Of a stretch of DNA of 64,000 nt, positions 10,753-21,176 are shown piece after piece (the first letter of the stretch is position 1; the number at the start of each line of letters is the position of its first letter). This DNA comes from Septoria linicola. Taxonomy: Eukaryota; Ascomycota; Dothideomycetes; Mycosphaerellales; Mycosphaerellaceae. The position numbers and the translations under genes are program-made. The notes under the pieces were generated by a model that saw only the letters and a program-made list of their open reading frames with translations, searched no databases and was not told where the DNA came from. The DNA lies in the NCBI GenBank assembly GCA_024114885.1, contig CP099418.1:3410001-3474000 (forward strand), written 5' to 3'.

Positions 10753-11121
10753 ATAGACGCGTACGCGGACTGCAGAATAGCACACTAGAGGGATTCTGCA
10801 ACACCTTGTGCAGCCGCCACTGTCTCAGTTAGGCAAGTGGGTCATTCTAACACGGTAAGTGTCTCTCGTACGTGTCGTTCATGCCGGAGACTTATCCAGA
10901 TCAAGACTAGGTGATCCTTTTCGGAGCTCTCTCGTCTACATAGTTTCGACCGGAACCAGACATGCAAGCATCCTAATTTCTTGCTCGATGCTCTAGAGTA
11001 ACAGCCAATAGCATCTTCGGAAAAGAGCACAGAAGCTTATAGCGTTGGAAGACTTGAATCGGTCAACCTAAGTAGGTCACTCCTGAAGCGCAACATCCTC
11101 ATCTCTATCACCATTGCAAAC
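10753..11121. other. Intergenic stretch, no gene seen
   Basis: This 369-bp region separates the fusion gene from the Apple-domain gene. It is probably 3' UTR plus promoter. No RNA gene or repeat was found. Confidence 0.55.
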
Positions 11122-12315
11122 ATGTATTTCGTTCCAACGCTGGTCGCACTGCTTTCTGTGGTTAACACCGCTGTGTCGGATCCTGTTCCAGCATCGTCTG
11201 GCACGAAATCATGCAGGAATGGCCCAATCACCCTCCACGGCCGTCAATGTGAACGAATCTGTGGCTATGAGTTCACCAGTGGAAGCTACAAGAATGACTA
11301 CCGCTCGTGCTATGACGAGTGCGCACAAGCTTGTGCTGTAGATGCACGCTGTGCTGCAGCTAAATGGAGTGCTCGATCGAAGAAATGCTACTACATTAAT
11401 TCCTCGAAATCGCCTTACTGGCAGAAGACCGGCAAAGCAGATGGGGTGAAGTGTAAACCCAAGGCGAAGAAAACATCCACTACCACGTGCAAGACTACGA
11501 CCAAGAAAGTCACAACGGTAGGGCATCACAGTTTAGTCGTTGCCGAGAGCTTTGCCTGACAGTTCCATACAGACCAGCAGTCTTACAACACCCTGCACAA
11601 CCACGTCGACCAAGCCATCTACTACGCCTTCGACCACCCCTTCGACGACACCATCAACAACTCCTTCTACTACTCCATCGACAACACCCTCGACTACCCC
11701 ATCAACCACTCCTTCAACAACGCCTTCAACAACGCCTTCAACTACGGCGTCGACTACTCCTTCTACTACCCCTTCTACTACTCCTTCTACTACTCCTTCT
11801 ACTACGGCGTCGACTACTCCTTCGACTACTCCGTCGACTACTCCTTCGACTACGCCTTCCACCACCCCTTCGACAACACCATCAACAACCCCTTCGACAA
11901 CTCCATCGACGACTGCCTCTACGACGACTTCCGCAGCGCCACAACCGACGACTTGCCTTAACTCGGCAAGCTGCAACCAAAGTATCAGCAACTGTAAGAG
12001 TCTCAGTAAACATAACCCGTCATGTCTGAGACAGCTGACTTATGTCCACTACTAGGCGAATGCCAGCTGGGCGTTTCTGGTGATCGCGTGTGTAGTCTCC
12101 AGCAGACGAAGGACGCGTCTGATGATCCAGCCTGTGATGAAGATGCAGATTGTCCCACTGGCAGTTCATGTGTCGAAGTAACTAACAGCGAGTTCTCCGA
12201 ATATGACGGAACCATCTTCATAACTGTAAGGAGTGAACATCACCCATCATGTCTGAGACAGTCGCTGACTTATGTCCACTACTTTTAGGAACTGGCGTGT
12301 AGAGCGCAGTGCTAG
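11122..12315 (+). CDS. Secreted Apple/PAN-domain protein with a Thr-Thr-Pro-Ser stalk
   Basis: Four exons, 11122..11517, 11573..11993, 12056..12225 and 12289..12315, give 337 residues. A signal peptide covers about residues 1-19. Residues about 30-105 form a Cys-rich Apple/PAN-like domain (CERICGYEF...CYDECAQACAVDARCAAAKW...KKCYYI), a fold that binds proteins or sugars. A basic linker leads to about 25 copies of a TTPS/TTAS unit (residues about 146-260), typical of heavily O-mannosylated cell-wall stalks. The C-terminus is Cys-rich (CLNSASCNQSISNCECQLG...CDEDADCPTGSSC). No GPI signal is visible. The last two introns (62 and 63 bp) are near copies of each other. Sitting among transferase genes, it may be a substrate or anchor for the glycan machinery (inference). 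It does not match a named protein that I recognise. Confidence 0.8.
11597..11935 (+). repeat. Tandem 12-bp repeat coding for TTPS/TTAS units
   Basis: The 12-bp unit is mostly ACTCCTTCTACT or near variants, repeated about 25 times in frame. Third positions vary, so the array is not freshly expanded throughout. It encodes the Ser/Thr/Pro stalk of the Apple-domain protein. Such arrays change length by slippage and often differ between strains. Confidence 0.9.
11994..12055 (+). mobile_element. Introner-like element, copy A (62-bp intron)
   Basis: This GTAAGA...CTAG intron shares CATGTCTGAGACAG and CTGACTTATGTCCACTAC with the next intron of the same gene (12226..12288), with only a 3-base indel inside the shared block. 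Its branch site is CTGAC. Near-identity between neighbouring introns is the mark of introner-like elements, which create new spliceosomal introns in some Dothideomycetes. Confidence 0.8.
12226..12288 (+). mobile_element. Introner-like element, copy B (63-bp intron)
   Basis: This GTAAGG...TTTTAG intron is the partner of copy A. The shared block runs from CATGTCTGAGACAG through TCG, CTGACTTATG and TCCACTAC. A TTT insertion precedes the 3' AG. The short self-complementary GTCT-GA-GAC may form a small hairpin upstream of the branch site. Confidence 0.8.
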
Positions 12316-12430
12316 ACCTCTAGTCTCGTGGTGACGAAATTGTAGGAGAGAGAAGCTTAGACAACTAGTATTCGTCACAGATAGCACTGATAGCTGCACA
12401 TACTACTTGCCCGAAACAGCAAAATCTTTA

Positions 12431-13637
12431 TCAAGATCCTCGCTTGGCCAACGTCGCTTCTTCGATCCAAAAATCTTCTCGTTCTCTACGATATTGTGCA
12501 TTCAACAATTCCAAATACCGCCCAGGAGCTTGTCGAGCCATCTCTACCTTGATATGTGTATGCTTGCCAGTCCAAAAATGCCTCACGAACGTGCCATCGC
12601 ATTCCGAGCCAGACTGCGGAAAGCCGTTGGCTTCGGAGCAGTTCAAAGTCGCAATGGACTCGGGGTAGTCATATCGGACATAGTTTCCAAAACCTGCCTG
12701 GTCAGTCCCTGTGATGATCAGATTCTTCCTCGCCTTGTCAAGACGGTAGAATTTTCGAGTCCTGAATCGCGTGCACCCAGGATATGGCTCTCCGTCGTCT
12801 GGGCATTTAGCCCATTGCTTCAGAATCTCAAACGTTCGAGGACTTTTTCTCAGAACTATGAAACCTGTATTGTGGAAGACATTGCCCATCTCATCTATGT
12901 TTCCTGCTTTCTGAGGATCGGTTGCGAGAGCCATAGAATGTGCCTTGGGATCAATCTGCCAGTAATTGAGTAGCCACTCGAGCGGCAAATCCAGGCGAGC
13001 GAAAGTCGCATCCGTGTCAATATACACGCAGACATCGTGATGCTGCAAGATGCTCGCCAAGATGCTGGGCTTTTTCCATGACATGCGACGATCGTGCGAC
13101 TCTTCAATGCTGATGTGGTAGTATTTGTAGCCGTGGATTCTCGCTGCACGAAGCGTGAGTCGTGCGATTTGCGTTTCGACATCGCATTGACTCACCATAT
13201 ATCCAGTGATTCAGCATTCCAAGCGAGATTCCCTCAAAACGAGAGGTAACGGTCCTCTGCCAGCTCATTCCAGCAGGGTCGAATGCTTCGCCAGCCTCAG
13301 TGAACGTTCCATTGTGGAGATCGATGATACAAATGCGCTCTTTCAAATGCTCAGTCCATGCTGGTTCTCCTGATAAGGTGAATGTGAATGCATGATCTAG
13401 TGAATAGCTCTGGTTGATGGGAGACACGCTTGGTCCATGCAGTTGCTCTAGATAGAACTTCAACGCTATGCTATCGAAACTTCGAGCAGATTAGTCTATG
13501 TTTCCATCGGGAGGCCGAAGAGGCAGGGGTGTATACTTGGCGATCGTACCCTTTCGAGGGGACAAAAGGAACCAGGCAAGATAGAGTAGCAACGGAACAA
13601 CAAGAATGCTTACGAGAAGTCTGGACCTTGCGACCAT
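12431..13637 (-). CDS. DXD glycosyltransferase, type II membrane protein (GT34-like fold)
   Basis: Exons 13550..13637, 13196..13465 and 12431..13143 (minus) give 356 residues. Introns are 84 bp (13466..13549) and 52 bp (13144..13195). The first exon supplies the only ATG and a signal anchor (LLVSILVVPLLLYLAWFLL, about residues 7-25). The second exon has no ATG of its own, which supports the splice. Then come LGMLNHWIYARIHGYKYYHI (formed across the splice), CVYIDTDATF with the DxD metal-binding motif, MALATDP, a VFHNTGFIVLRKS stretch and DQAGFG. This order fits GT-A galactosyl/mannosyltransferases of the GMA12/MNN10 (GT34) type or a close nucleotide-sugar transferase family. I cannot fix the donor. 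Expected in the Golgi lumen. It is convergent with the Apple-domain gene and divergent from the PLOD-like paralogue. Confidence 0.82.
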
Positions 13638-13992
13638 GCGGTTCCGAGGCATTGTTGGGGACAGGGAAGAAGGTAGTTGAGATCGAGAAGACTAACTTAG
13701 TGATGACTATACCTGGACCTGGCTCGGCCTGGCCCGCGTGTCCTGGGAGTTCTTCGGCCGAGCGGCTCGCCTCTGATGCTGGCGCTTCTGGAATAGCGAA
13801 TCCGTAGAACTTCAAGCGCCATATTCATTCCTCCTTCCTTCCTCCACTCTGACATGAATATGTTTTTGATGAGATGACTGATGGCACATCATCTCTTGTG
13901 ATGAACTCAGTTCCGCAGGGCTCGTTCTCCTACTGTCATCTTCACGAGTCACCCTTTATCTTCATCACATCATTTCCACCTCTAGAGATGCC
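13638..13992. promoter_or_regulatory. Divergent promoter region between two glycosyltransferase genes
   Basis: This 355-bp region separates the start of the DXD transferase (minus) from the PLOD-like paralogue (plus). It could serve as a shared bidirectional promoter. A C/T-rich tract (ATTCATTCCTCCTTCCTTCC) lies near 13822..13841. No factor site is claimed. Confidence 0.45.
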
Positions 13993-15541
13993 ATGATCCG
14001 CCGTCCACGCATCGCACTGTTTGTGCCCATAGGCCTTTTGTTGACTTGCGCTTTATATACTCACATACATGTTAGTGAATTGCCTTTGATGACCTTTCCC
14101 GTGACGCTAAGGAGACGCACAGCATAACCCATTTTCTCTGCTTTTCAGATCCACTACGTTTACAATCGCAAGCCGAAACACAACAGGGATCCTTCACGTA
14201 GTCCTGCTAGCAACGCGGCCAGATGCCAATCTTTGCAAGACTCTCTTGAGTGCTGCAGCTTTGCAGTACTCGGTGCCGACGCTGATAGGATGGAACAAAC
14301 AATACGGCGGTAAACACCAGATGTCCGGAGGGAGCCATCTTGCTAAGATCTCGATCGGCGCGCCGTACTTTGCAGCACTACCATCAGAGACAGATGACGA
14401 TCTTGTTCTCGTAGCAGACGCATATGGTGAATCCCACCATCTTGCTGTGCAGTGAAGACACTGACCAGTCTTGTGATTAGATGTCTGGCTTCAGCTGCCA
14501 CCTCAGATACTTGTCCAGCGATGGCGCGATGTCACGAATGCTGCCGATATCAGGACTTCCAAATCGCTCGAAGGACAGACGTCTAGACATTCTTTTCAGC
14601 ACTCTATCGTATTCGGAGCCGGCAAAAGATGCACGCCTAATCTGCGCCACACAGTAGCATGCTATGCAGTGCCCGAATCTCCTCTGCCTAGAGATCTGTA
14701 CGGCAGTAACACAGACACAATCGTTGGCAAGAATCGCTGGTCGAGCTTACGGCAACGTTATCTCAATGCAGGCATTGCTATTGGTACCGTGGCGGATATG
14801 CGTCGAGTGTTTAGGCGTGCCAAAGATAAGCTCGCTCAAGTTAAGCCTCACGAAGACTTTGACAATGGCTCGCATGAGTCTGACTTTGTCTATCACGGTT
14901 CAGATCAATCGGTCTGGAACACCATTTTCGGCGAGCAGGAGTTTCAGCGCGAAACAATGAGGCGAGACGAAAAGCCTCGTGGGGCGGTCGCTCCATCCTG
15001 GATGGAGGGGACGAAGATTGATGACCCCATCAACCCGTCCTTCACCCACCAGACTATGGAGAGGGCAGCGCCTGGTCAATACGAGTTCGGTATAGCGCTG
15101 GACTACTGTTCTGGCATCACGCAACAGACGATCAACTCTGAGCAAGATGCTCGCATCTTACACTACTCGAAACGACTCGAAGAGCAAATGAGCCCGACCT
15201 CGCTCTTCGATTGCAAACCGCGCTCTAGCGAGCTACCAACTGAGCTGCAGCGAGCTTCGTCACCATTCAATTTGTTGAAAGACTCCAATACAACCTGGTC
15301 CGACGTTCCGTTATACACCAACATATGTCTCGACTCTATCCCGGTCATCGTCCATCACAATGGGATCAAGACAGCCCGGGAATCCATGTGGAACGAATTC
15401 TGGGTTTCAGGCCTACTGAAAATGCTCCATCAAAAGGGATTTTTCAGTCATCGTACTCTCGCTGTGGCTGATCAGAAAGAGCTGCTGATGCGAGATGTCT
15501 GTCCTGCGTCGGCGATCGAAAAGATACTTGGTAAAGCATGA
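13993..15541 (+). CDS. GT25/PLOD-like glycosyltransferase, unfused paralogue
   Basis: Exons 13993..14070, 14123..14426 and 14481..15541 give 480 residues. The first exon encodes a signal anchor (IALFVPIGLLLTCALY). The 52-bp first intron uses GTTAGT and a 3' AG at 14122, because the next AG would break the frame. From GILHVVLLATRPDANLCKTL onward it parallels the N-terminal half of the fusion gene at 7567 almost motif for motif: VLVADAYDVWLQLPP across the second splice, FGAGKRCTPN, VACYAVPESPLPRDLYG, GIAIGT, WNTIFGEQEFQRE. Intron 2 sits at the same DAYD/DGYD codon in both genes, so they are duplicates. It ends at the place where the fusion continues toward its ASST domain. Probably a Golgi nucleotide-sugar transferase of unknown specificity. 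Confidence 0.83.
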
Positions 15542-15902
15542 TGGATGTATGTCAGCTCAATTCTGCGAGCAGATGTAACCTCATCTGCGTGTTGAGAAAT
15601 CTGGCATGCCACACCAGCTTGGAACTGGATTTACTAATGAATGGCGTTCCGTGGTCACAGTTGCTTGCAACTCTGCAGCCTGGCGAATTCGTATCCCATG
15701 GCGCCAAATACCTAACTTAGTGCTGGACATGTGCCGTTCTGAAGGGCACAGCACCCTGCTTGGCAGGAAAAAAGGTCAGTTTAGCCGAGGCGCTATTTCT
15801 GAAATTCTTCCCCTGTGGCTTGATAACTGCCGACCCTGCTGGTTCCAGCCAGTCACGGATGTCTTCCACAATCCAGCAAACACCTCGTATGCATGCTCTG
15901 CA
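15542..15902. other. Intergenic stretch upstream of the epimerase
   Basis: This 361-bp region is open in the epimerase frame back to 15606, but the translation there lacks epimerase features. I treat it as leader rather than coding. Confidence 0.5.
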
Positions 15903-16943
15903 ATGCTTTTGCAAGAAGGACGGAAATCCCAGATTGAGCCGGAACAACGCCAGGACCGTCAACAAAGAGTCCTCGTTACGGGCGGCGCAGGGTTTATTGG
16001 CTCACACCTGGTCGAAGCATTGCTCCAGCAGAATAACAATGTTGTTGTGATAGATTCCTACGAATTCGACATCGAGCGGAAACGACAGAATATTGCAGAA
16101 GCGAGGGCACTAAAATACAGAGGGACATTGACGGTCATAGAAGGAGATCTCAATGACGATCACATCCTAGATTCCTTGCAAGGAGAATTCGACACGATTT
16201 ACCATCTCGCTGCTCGCCCTGGAGTTCGCCCGTCTTTCCAAGACCCAGTGGCATACGTGGAATGTAATGTTACAGGGACTACGAGAATTCTGCAATGGGC
16301 ATCACGTCACAAGTCCGTTCGTTTCGTTTTTGCATCGTCCTCATCCGTGTATGGAGATGCGGCAGAAGTTCCATTTGTTGAAGGCAAGGGTGCAGACATC
16401 CCTATATCCCCGTACGCTGCGACCAAACGCGCAGCTGAGCTTATGTGCACCACATTTAGCCAAGCATATGGCATCCGTGTCGCCATTATGCGCTTGTTCA
16501 CCGTCTACGGCCGTCGACAACGACCAGATTTGGCGATATGCAAATTCATCTCTCAGGCCATACATGACAAGCCAATCTCCCTCTACGGCGACGGCTCCAC
16601 GATGCGGGACTACACACACGTGAGCGACATCGTCGCCGGCTTGATATCTGCCGACTCGTGGTTGCAGGCCTCTCCACCCGGCACCTGGGAGACTTTCAAT
16701 CTCGGCAGCGGTCGAGCTTACTCGCTGCTTGAAATGGTTCAGGCTGTTGAGCGTTCGACGATGTGTCGCGTGCAGGTTGTGCACGATCACCTTCGACGAG
16801 GTGATGTGGTACGGACATGGGCGAACATTGACAAGGCTGGAGCTACACTCGGATATGAACCAAAAGTCAGATTCCAAGAAGGGATTGACGACATGGTGGT
16901 GTGGCTCCGTCATATACATGGGAATGAGAACAGGCCTGATTGA
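15903..16943 (+). CDS. UDP-glucuronate 4-epimerase-like NAD-dependent sugar epimerase
   Basis: A single exon. I chose the ATG at 15903 because it leaves a short lead before the Rossmann motif and gives 346 residues, the family's usual size. In-frame ATGs reach back to 15606. Visible are VLVTGGAGFIGSH (GxxGxxG, about residues 23-35), IEGDLND, HLAARPGVRPSFQDP, FASSSSVYG with the catalytic Ser/Thr region, YAATK (YxxxK, about residue 166), RLFTVYGRRQRPD, and SLYGDGSTMRDYTHVSDIV. The A-R-P-G-V-R-P-S stretch and length fit UDP-glucuronate 4-epimerases (CapI/GAE type), which interconvert UDP-GlcA and UDP-GalA in cytosol or Golgi. It may feed acidic sugar donors to the neighbouring transferases (inference). 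It is intronless among intron-bearing neighbours, so transfer from bacteria is possible. Confidence 0.85.
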   Translation: MLLQEGRKSQIEPEQRQDRQQRVLVTGGAGFIGSHLVEALLQQNNNVVVIDSYEFDIERKRQNIAEARALKYRGTLTVIEGDLNDDHILDSLQGEFDTIYHLAARPGVRPSFQDPVAYVECNVTGTTRILQWASRHKSVRFVFASSSSVYGDAAEVPFVEGKGADIPISPYAATKRAAELMCTTFSQAYGIRVAIMRLFTVYGRRQRPDLAICKFISQAIHDKPISLYGDGSTMRDYTHVSDIVAGLISADSWLQASPPGTWETFNLGSGRAYSLLEMVQAVERSTMCRVQVVHDHLRRGDVVRTWANIDKAGATLGYEPKVRFQEGIDDMVVWLRHIHGNENRPD

Positions 16944-17245
16944 GTCTTTGCGCCGAGCATGATGCTGCAGTCCTTCTCCTCCCTAAGGCGCCGCAGGGGA
17001 GTTCGGCTCTCGTCGATGAGCCAGAGGACAACTTATCTCTCACTTATTAGTGCCAGCCGAAACAGTGTATTTGGCCATCATACTCATGAGTTTGGCGCGC
17101 TTTTTCGAGCCTTTTATTACGCTGGTCGACACTCGCCGACCCCATCTAAAGCTGCTCATCGGCAGATCTACTGTAGTCGATATAAAAGCTGTCAAGTGTA
17201 TATCGATTGAAGCGGGCGATGTCTCCCAGTTACCACCGTGCCTCT
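16944..17245. other. Convergent intergenic stretch
   Basis: This 302-bp region lies between the epimerase and SAC1 3' ends. Nothing is recognised beyond expected UTR sequence. Confidence 0.5.
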
Positions 17246-19449
17246 CTACTCGCGTCGCTTCTTGCCTTCCTCCAGTGTTCCAAGACGGGCATCACGTCCA
17301 CCTCCTCCAATGAAGGCACCGAGCAGCGGGTCTTTGGCAACCTTGTCAAGGGTATCTTGGTATGCCTCCACAGCCCACTGCGGTGTGTTGAGCTTAGGCC
17401 AGTTGACCTGTGAAAAAGATTAGCTAGCGACCGTGCGTCATAAGTCGATGTCCTTACATATAGAGTTCCATAGCTCCACATGAACCGGCCTGTGTAGCCA
17501 GCGACGGCAAGACTGAAGAGCGTAAAGAGTCGGAGCGGCCACACTGTGGAGTTCGGCAATCGGTTCGTGCTCACGCTGACGGCAACAAAGAAGACGCAGA
17601 AACCAAGAACATAGGGCACAGCCTGAACGACCAGCGGTCTCCTGTCTGCGAACTGCTGCAAAGATCCAATCCCGGCAGTGTCGGGCGAGTAGTGGCCGAG
17701 AAACAGGTCAAAGGCATCTTGCCTAGGCCCATCGGCAAAGTTGTTGCGCACGTAACGTGTGCAGCTGTTGCTCAGATCCTGTAACATACCGGCGCGAGTT
17801 CTGTTCCCCGTGCGCGTGAAATCAGTCTTCAAAGCACCAGTACCTGAATAGGTCTTCGAAACGACATCGGCATTATCAGCCCACACATTCCGGAAGAGAT
17901 GCTCGAAAGTCTGATCGTCTTGTGCAGTCTCGCCCGACTTCAGCACACCCAGATCAATCAGCATGCGTGTGAGCGTCCACCTGCCAAGCATGGATTGCAC
18001 AACGTTCGTTCTGTCCAGGCAGTCCATACAATTCGTGCGCACCACTGCAGTCTGCTTTCTGCGAATGTCGACGCCGCCGGATGGTCTGTCGATTCCATGA
18101 AAGTATCCTCCAGCAGTCAGGCCATCAGCCAATTGGTCGAGCAGCAGTTGTGCTCGGTGCCACTTCAAGCCTTTGGTCTCATTGTGGAAATCGAAATAGA
18201 CGTAATGCAAATGATCGTACCAGCTTCGCTGATCATCTGGCTCGATAACATCAAACTTCTCTCGAGTCTTCTGATCGGCTTCCTGGTATTCTGTTGGATG
18301 CGTCTGAAGGATCTTCACCAACTGCTCATACGCGTCTTTGACCCGCATCTCTCGACCTTTTTGGTTCACCAAATTCACCATATAGTTCTCACCATACAGT
18401 CGAATCTGCTCATCAAAATGTCGTCGCGCAGCATTGACAGCCGTCTCCACTCCACGGATCTGGAGCTTTGGCGTGTACTTGAGAGTGTTGACTTCAGCCC
18501 AGTAGACGGGAACGCTGCCACGAGTCTGGACGTATGAGAGGACTTGCGTCTCTGAACCACTGACGGGCTTTCCGTTTCCAAATCCGCCATCGCCAGCATA
18601 GCTTGTCATTCCGCTCGACAGTGTATCGTTGAGAATAACGCTCTGCTCTGTCTCGTTGTAGTTTGATACGTGGCCTTCTTCATCGATTCCGCGCGAAAGA
18701 TACCGCGTGCCAGTCCTGAACCTGGACCGCCGAGTGATAAGAACGAATGTGAGGGCATTGCCTTTGATCGATGTGTTTGTAATTCGCATCATTCCATACA
18801 TCACAGGCAGGATATATGGATCCACGGCTGGCTGAGGTCCCGAGGACAGCCTGCCAGCAGATTTGCCCAGGCGCAAGTTGATCAGCGAGGAAGATATGAA
18901 ACGGTTCCAGAAGAAGCGATCATCTGCGCGTTCCCACAGTGGTTTATTCGCATCGCTGGTCGCCTGTCTCTGAAAGCTGTTGGTAAGGTCAAAGGAGTAC
19001 GAGAAGTACATGGGGCCATTCTTGAGCAGTGTCTTCAAGTAAGCAAGATATGTGTCTTCATCAGGATCGTGAACTTGTCTTTCGCGCAGTGGCAAGAACT
19101 CGGTCGCTACGACTTTGTAGATCTGGTGGCCCTTGAGTCGACCCACAGCTTGCGACTTGGTAATGACTATGATGTAGCTATCTAAGGAAAGTCACTTAGC
19201 ATACGAGTCGTTGGCAGGCGCTTGGCACAGAATTGCTGGCATACCTAATCGCAGCTTGATGATGCCCAAGATTCCGGAAATGCTCGAGACACGGTGACCA
19301 CCGGTGACTTTCCTATCATTGAGTCGAATGTCGCCGGATGGCCTGTCAATTAGCAGGGTTGGAGCATTGGGCGAAGAAGGCGAAGAAAAGGCATAGTATG
19401 TGGAAGACGCGTGGACGTTGATGTCGCGAAAGGGCAAAGTAGCGCTCAT
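17246..19449 (-). CDS. SAC1: Phosphoinositide phosphatase SAC1
   Basis: Exons 19245..19449, 17458..19181 and 17246..17407 (minus) give 696 residues. Introns are 63 bp (19182..19244) and 50 bp (17408..17457). The first splice creates LRLDSYIIVITKSQAVGRLKGH, typical of the Sac domain start. The catalytic CX5R loop RTNCMDCLDRTN lies near residue 450. Two hydrophobic segments follow (VLGFCVFFVAVSV and WPLRLFTLFSLAVAGYTGRF), then a cytosolic tail restored by the last splice (VNWPKLNTPQWAVEAYQDTL...GTLEEGKKRRE). The enzyme removes phosphate from PI4P in the ER and Golgi membrane and controls secretion and lipid transport. Length and membrane layout match yeast Sac1. It is divergent from the Rab5 gene. 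Confidence 0.95.
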
Positions 19450-19867
19450 TGTGAAAGGTGCAGCGGCCGAGCACGAAGAATTGTCGAAATGTGTCGTGGA
19501 GTCCTTGATGGGCCGGTGAGTGCGTTGAATGGGGTTGAGAAAGTAGTCGGTGGTGAGAAAGGACGGCTTGCTGGATCCGTTGTCAAGGAGGGAGGGAGGC
19601 GTTTCCAGCCAGTGACGTGCGCCAGGTTGCTGGCAGCTGATCTCTCGGAGAGCTGTAGGTAGATCGATAGATGCCCACTAGTTAACTACTACTACAACAC
19701 AGACACACAACAAATCTCTCGACCAGCATCACACACCGCAGACCTCACGCCTCGAACAGGAGACAGCACACTCGTCGATAATTGCAACGAGCGCGGGCCA
19801 TTCCGCACCGGCGACCAGCGCAGCCCCGATAGATAGATAGAGCACAGCGTGCACCGAAACAGCACTG
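19450..19867. promoter_or_regulatory. Bidirectional promoter region SAC1/Rab5
   Basis: This 418-bp region between divergent starts includes a short GATA repeat (GATAGATAGATAGAG, near 19829) and A/C-rich leader sequence near 19690..19710. No gene is seen. Confidence 0.5.
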
Positions 19868-20719
19868 ATGGCGGCACGACAAGGCGTCCGGCCTGGTGGC
19901 GGCGGTGCTCGCTTTGCGCAGTTCAAGTTGGTGCTGCTCGGTATGTGTGCTCTCGGGCTTCCACGGCGATCGCGCATTGTGCTGACGATGGCGTGTAGGA
20001 GAATCTGCAGTAGGCAAGAGTTCGCTGGTGCTGCGATTCGTCAAGGTATGGCCAACCACCACGGCGTCTCTGCACGCTTGCACGCTGGACTGACACGATC
20101 AAACAGGACCAATTCGACGATTACAGAGAGTCGACAATCGGCGCTGCGTTCCTCACACAAACTATTGCACTCGACGAACAAACGACAGTAAAGTTTGAGA
20201 TATGGGACACGGCAGGCCAGGAGCGCTACAAGTCGCTGGCACCAATGTACTATCGCAACGCAAACTGCGCAGTCGTGGTGTACGATATCACACAGGCAGT
20301 ATGTCTCCCGGCCCGAGTATGCACATCCCTTGAACACAACTGATAAGAGGCTACAGGCGTCACTGGACAAGGCAAAGGCGTGGGTAAAGGAGCTACAGAG
20401 ACAAGCAAATGAGAACATCATCATTGCGCTTGCAGGCAACAAGGCAGATTTGGTTGCTGAACAGCCCGATAAGCGTGCTGTCTCCACGGCCGATGCGGAA
20501 GCATATGCCAAGGAGGCGAACTTGTTGTTCTTCGAGACGAGTGCGAAGACGGCGGAGAACGTCAAGGGACTGTTCACGGCCATTGCGAAGAAGCTACCCA
20601 TAGAACAGGCAACGCAGCGAGGCATGAGAGGCAATGCGGCAAGACCGGGCGGCGTGGACCTTGGCTCGAGGCAAGATCCAGGAACATCTGCTGGCACTGC
20701 AGGAGGCTGCAACTGCTGA
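19868..20719 (+). CDS. Rab5-type small GTPase (Vps21/Ypt5)
   Basis: Four exons, 19868..19940, 19999..20045, 20107..20298 and 20357..20719, give 224 residues. Introns are 58-61 bp. The P-loop GESAVGKSS is built across splice 1 (residues 25-33). The effector region DDYRESTIGAAFLTQ, WDTAGQERYKSLAPMYYR (switch II), GNKADL and ETSAK are all present. The C-terminus ends GGCNC, a CxC double-geranylgeranylation signal. The effector loop and YYRNANCAVVVYDIT stretch are Rab5 type. The protein controls early-endosome fusion and the vacuolar sorting route on the cytosolic face of endosomes. Confidence 0.95.
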
Positions 20720-21176
20720 GCAACCATCACTTAGACATGGCTGTACCTTGTTGCAGCGCACCATATGCATGCTGGCCTTCTGGGAAACAGACCTTTTTCC
20801 GCGGTCCAACGACTTGTAAGCAGGATGGCCCCATGGCGAGGCTACGAGGGAGAGGAGTTACTGGCGTCGTGTCACAGCAAGTAGCGCGAATGGATTCAAT
20901 ACTAGTGTAGCGACAAATATCCCAAGTGCACGAGTTGTTATGTGGCTGCATTTCCTTTCCAATCTTGCCGCGCTTATCGCCAGCGGCAGGTGCGTACCGG
21001 CGCCTGTTAGCGCGTTTCCTACCTCTTATACATCGCTCAAAATGTCAAGGCTGTTCATACCCGCTAATAGTCTTCACAATTCCGGACTTGGTGATACAAT
21101 CGGATTCTCGTGGACTGTTCATGCCCTTGTTCATCACGAACTCAAGGCATAATCTAACTCCAGCTCAGCCGCCACC
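20720..21176. other. Intergenic stretch, no gene seen
   Basis: This 457-bp region lies between the Rab5 and DUF2461 genes on the same strand. Frames that read through it overlap both genes in wrong phases. No RNA gene or repeat was found. Confidence 0.55.

Noticed and set aside
11533..11991. Long minus-strand frame full of Val/Glu/Gly repeats opposite the TTPS array
   Set aside because: It is the mirror of a 12-bp repeat, which keeps several frames open. The plus frame has signal peptide, splicing and a Cys-rich tail.
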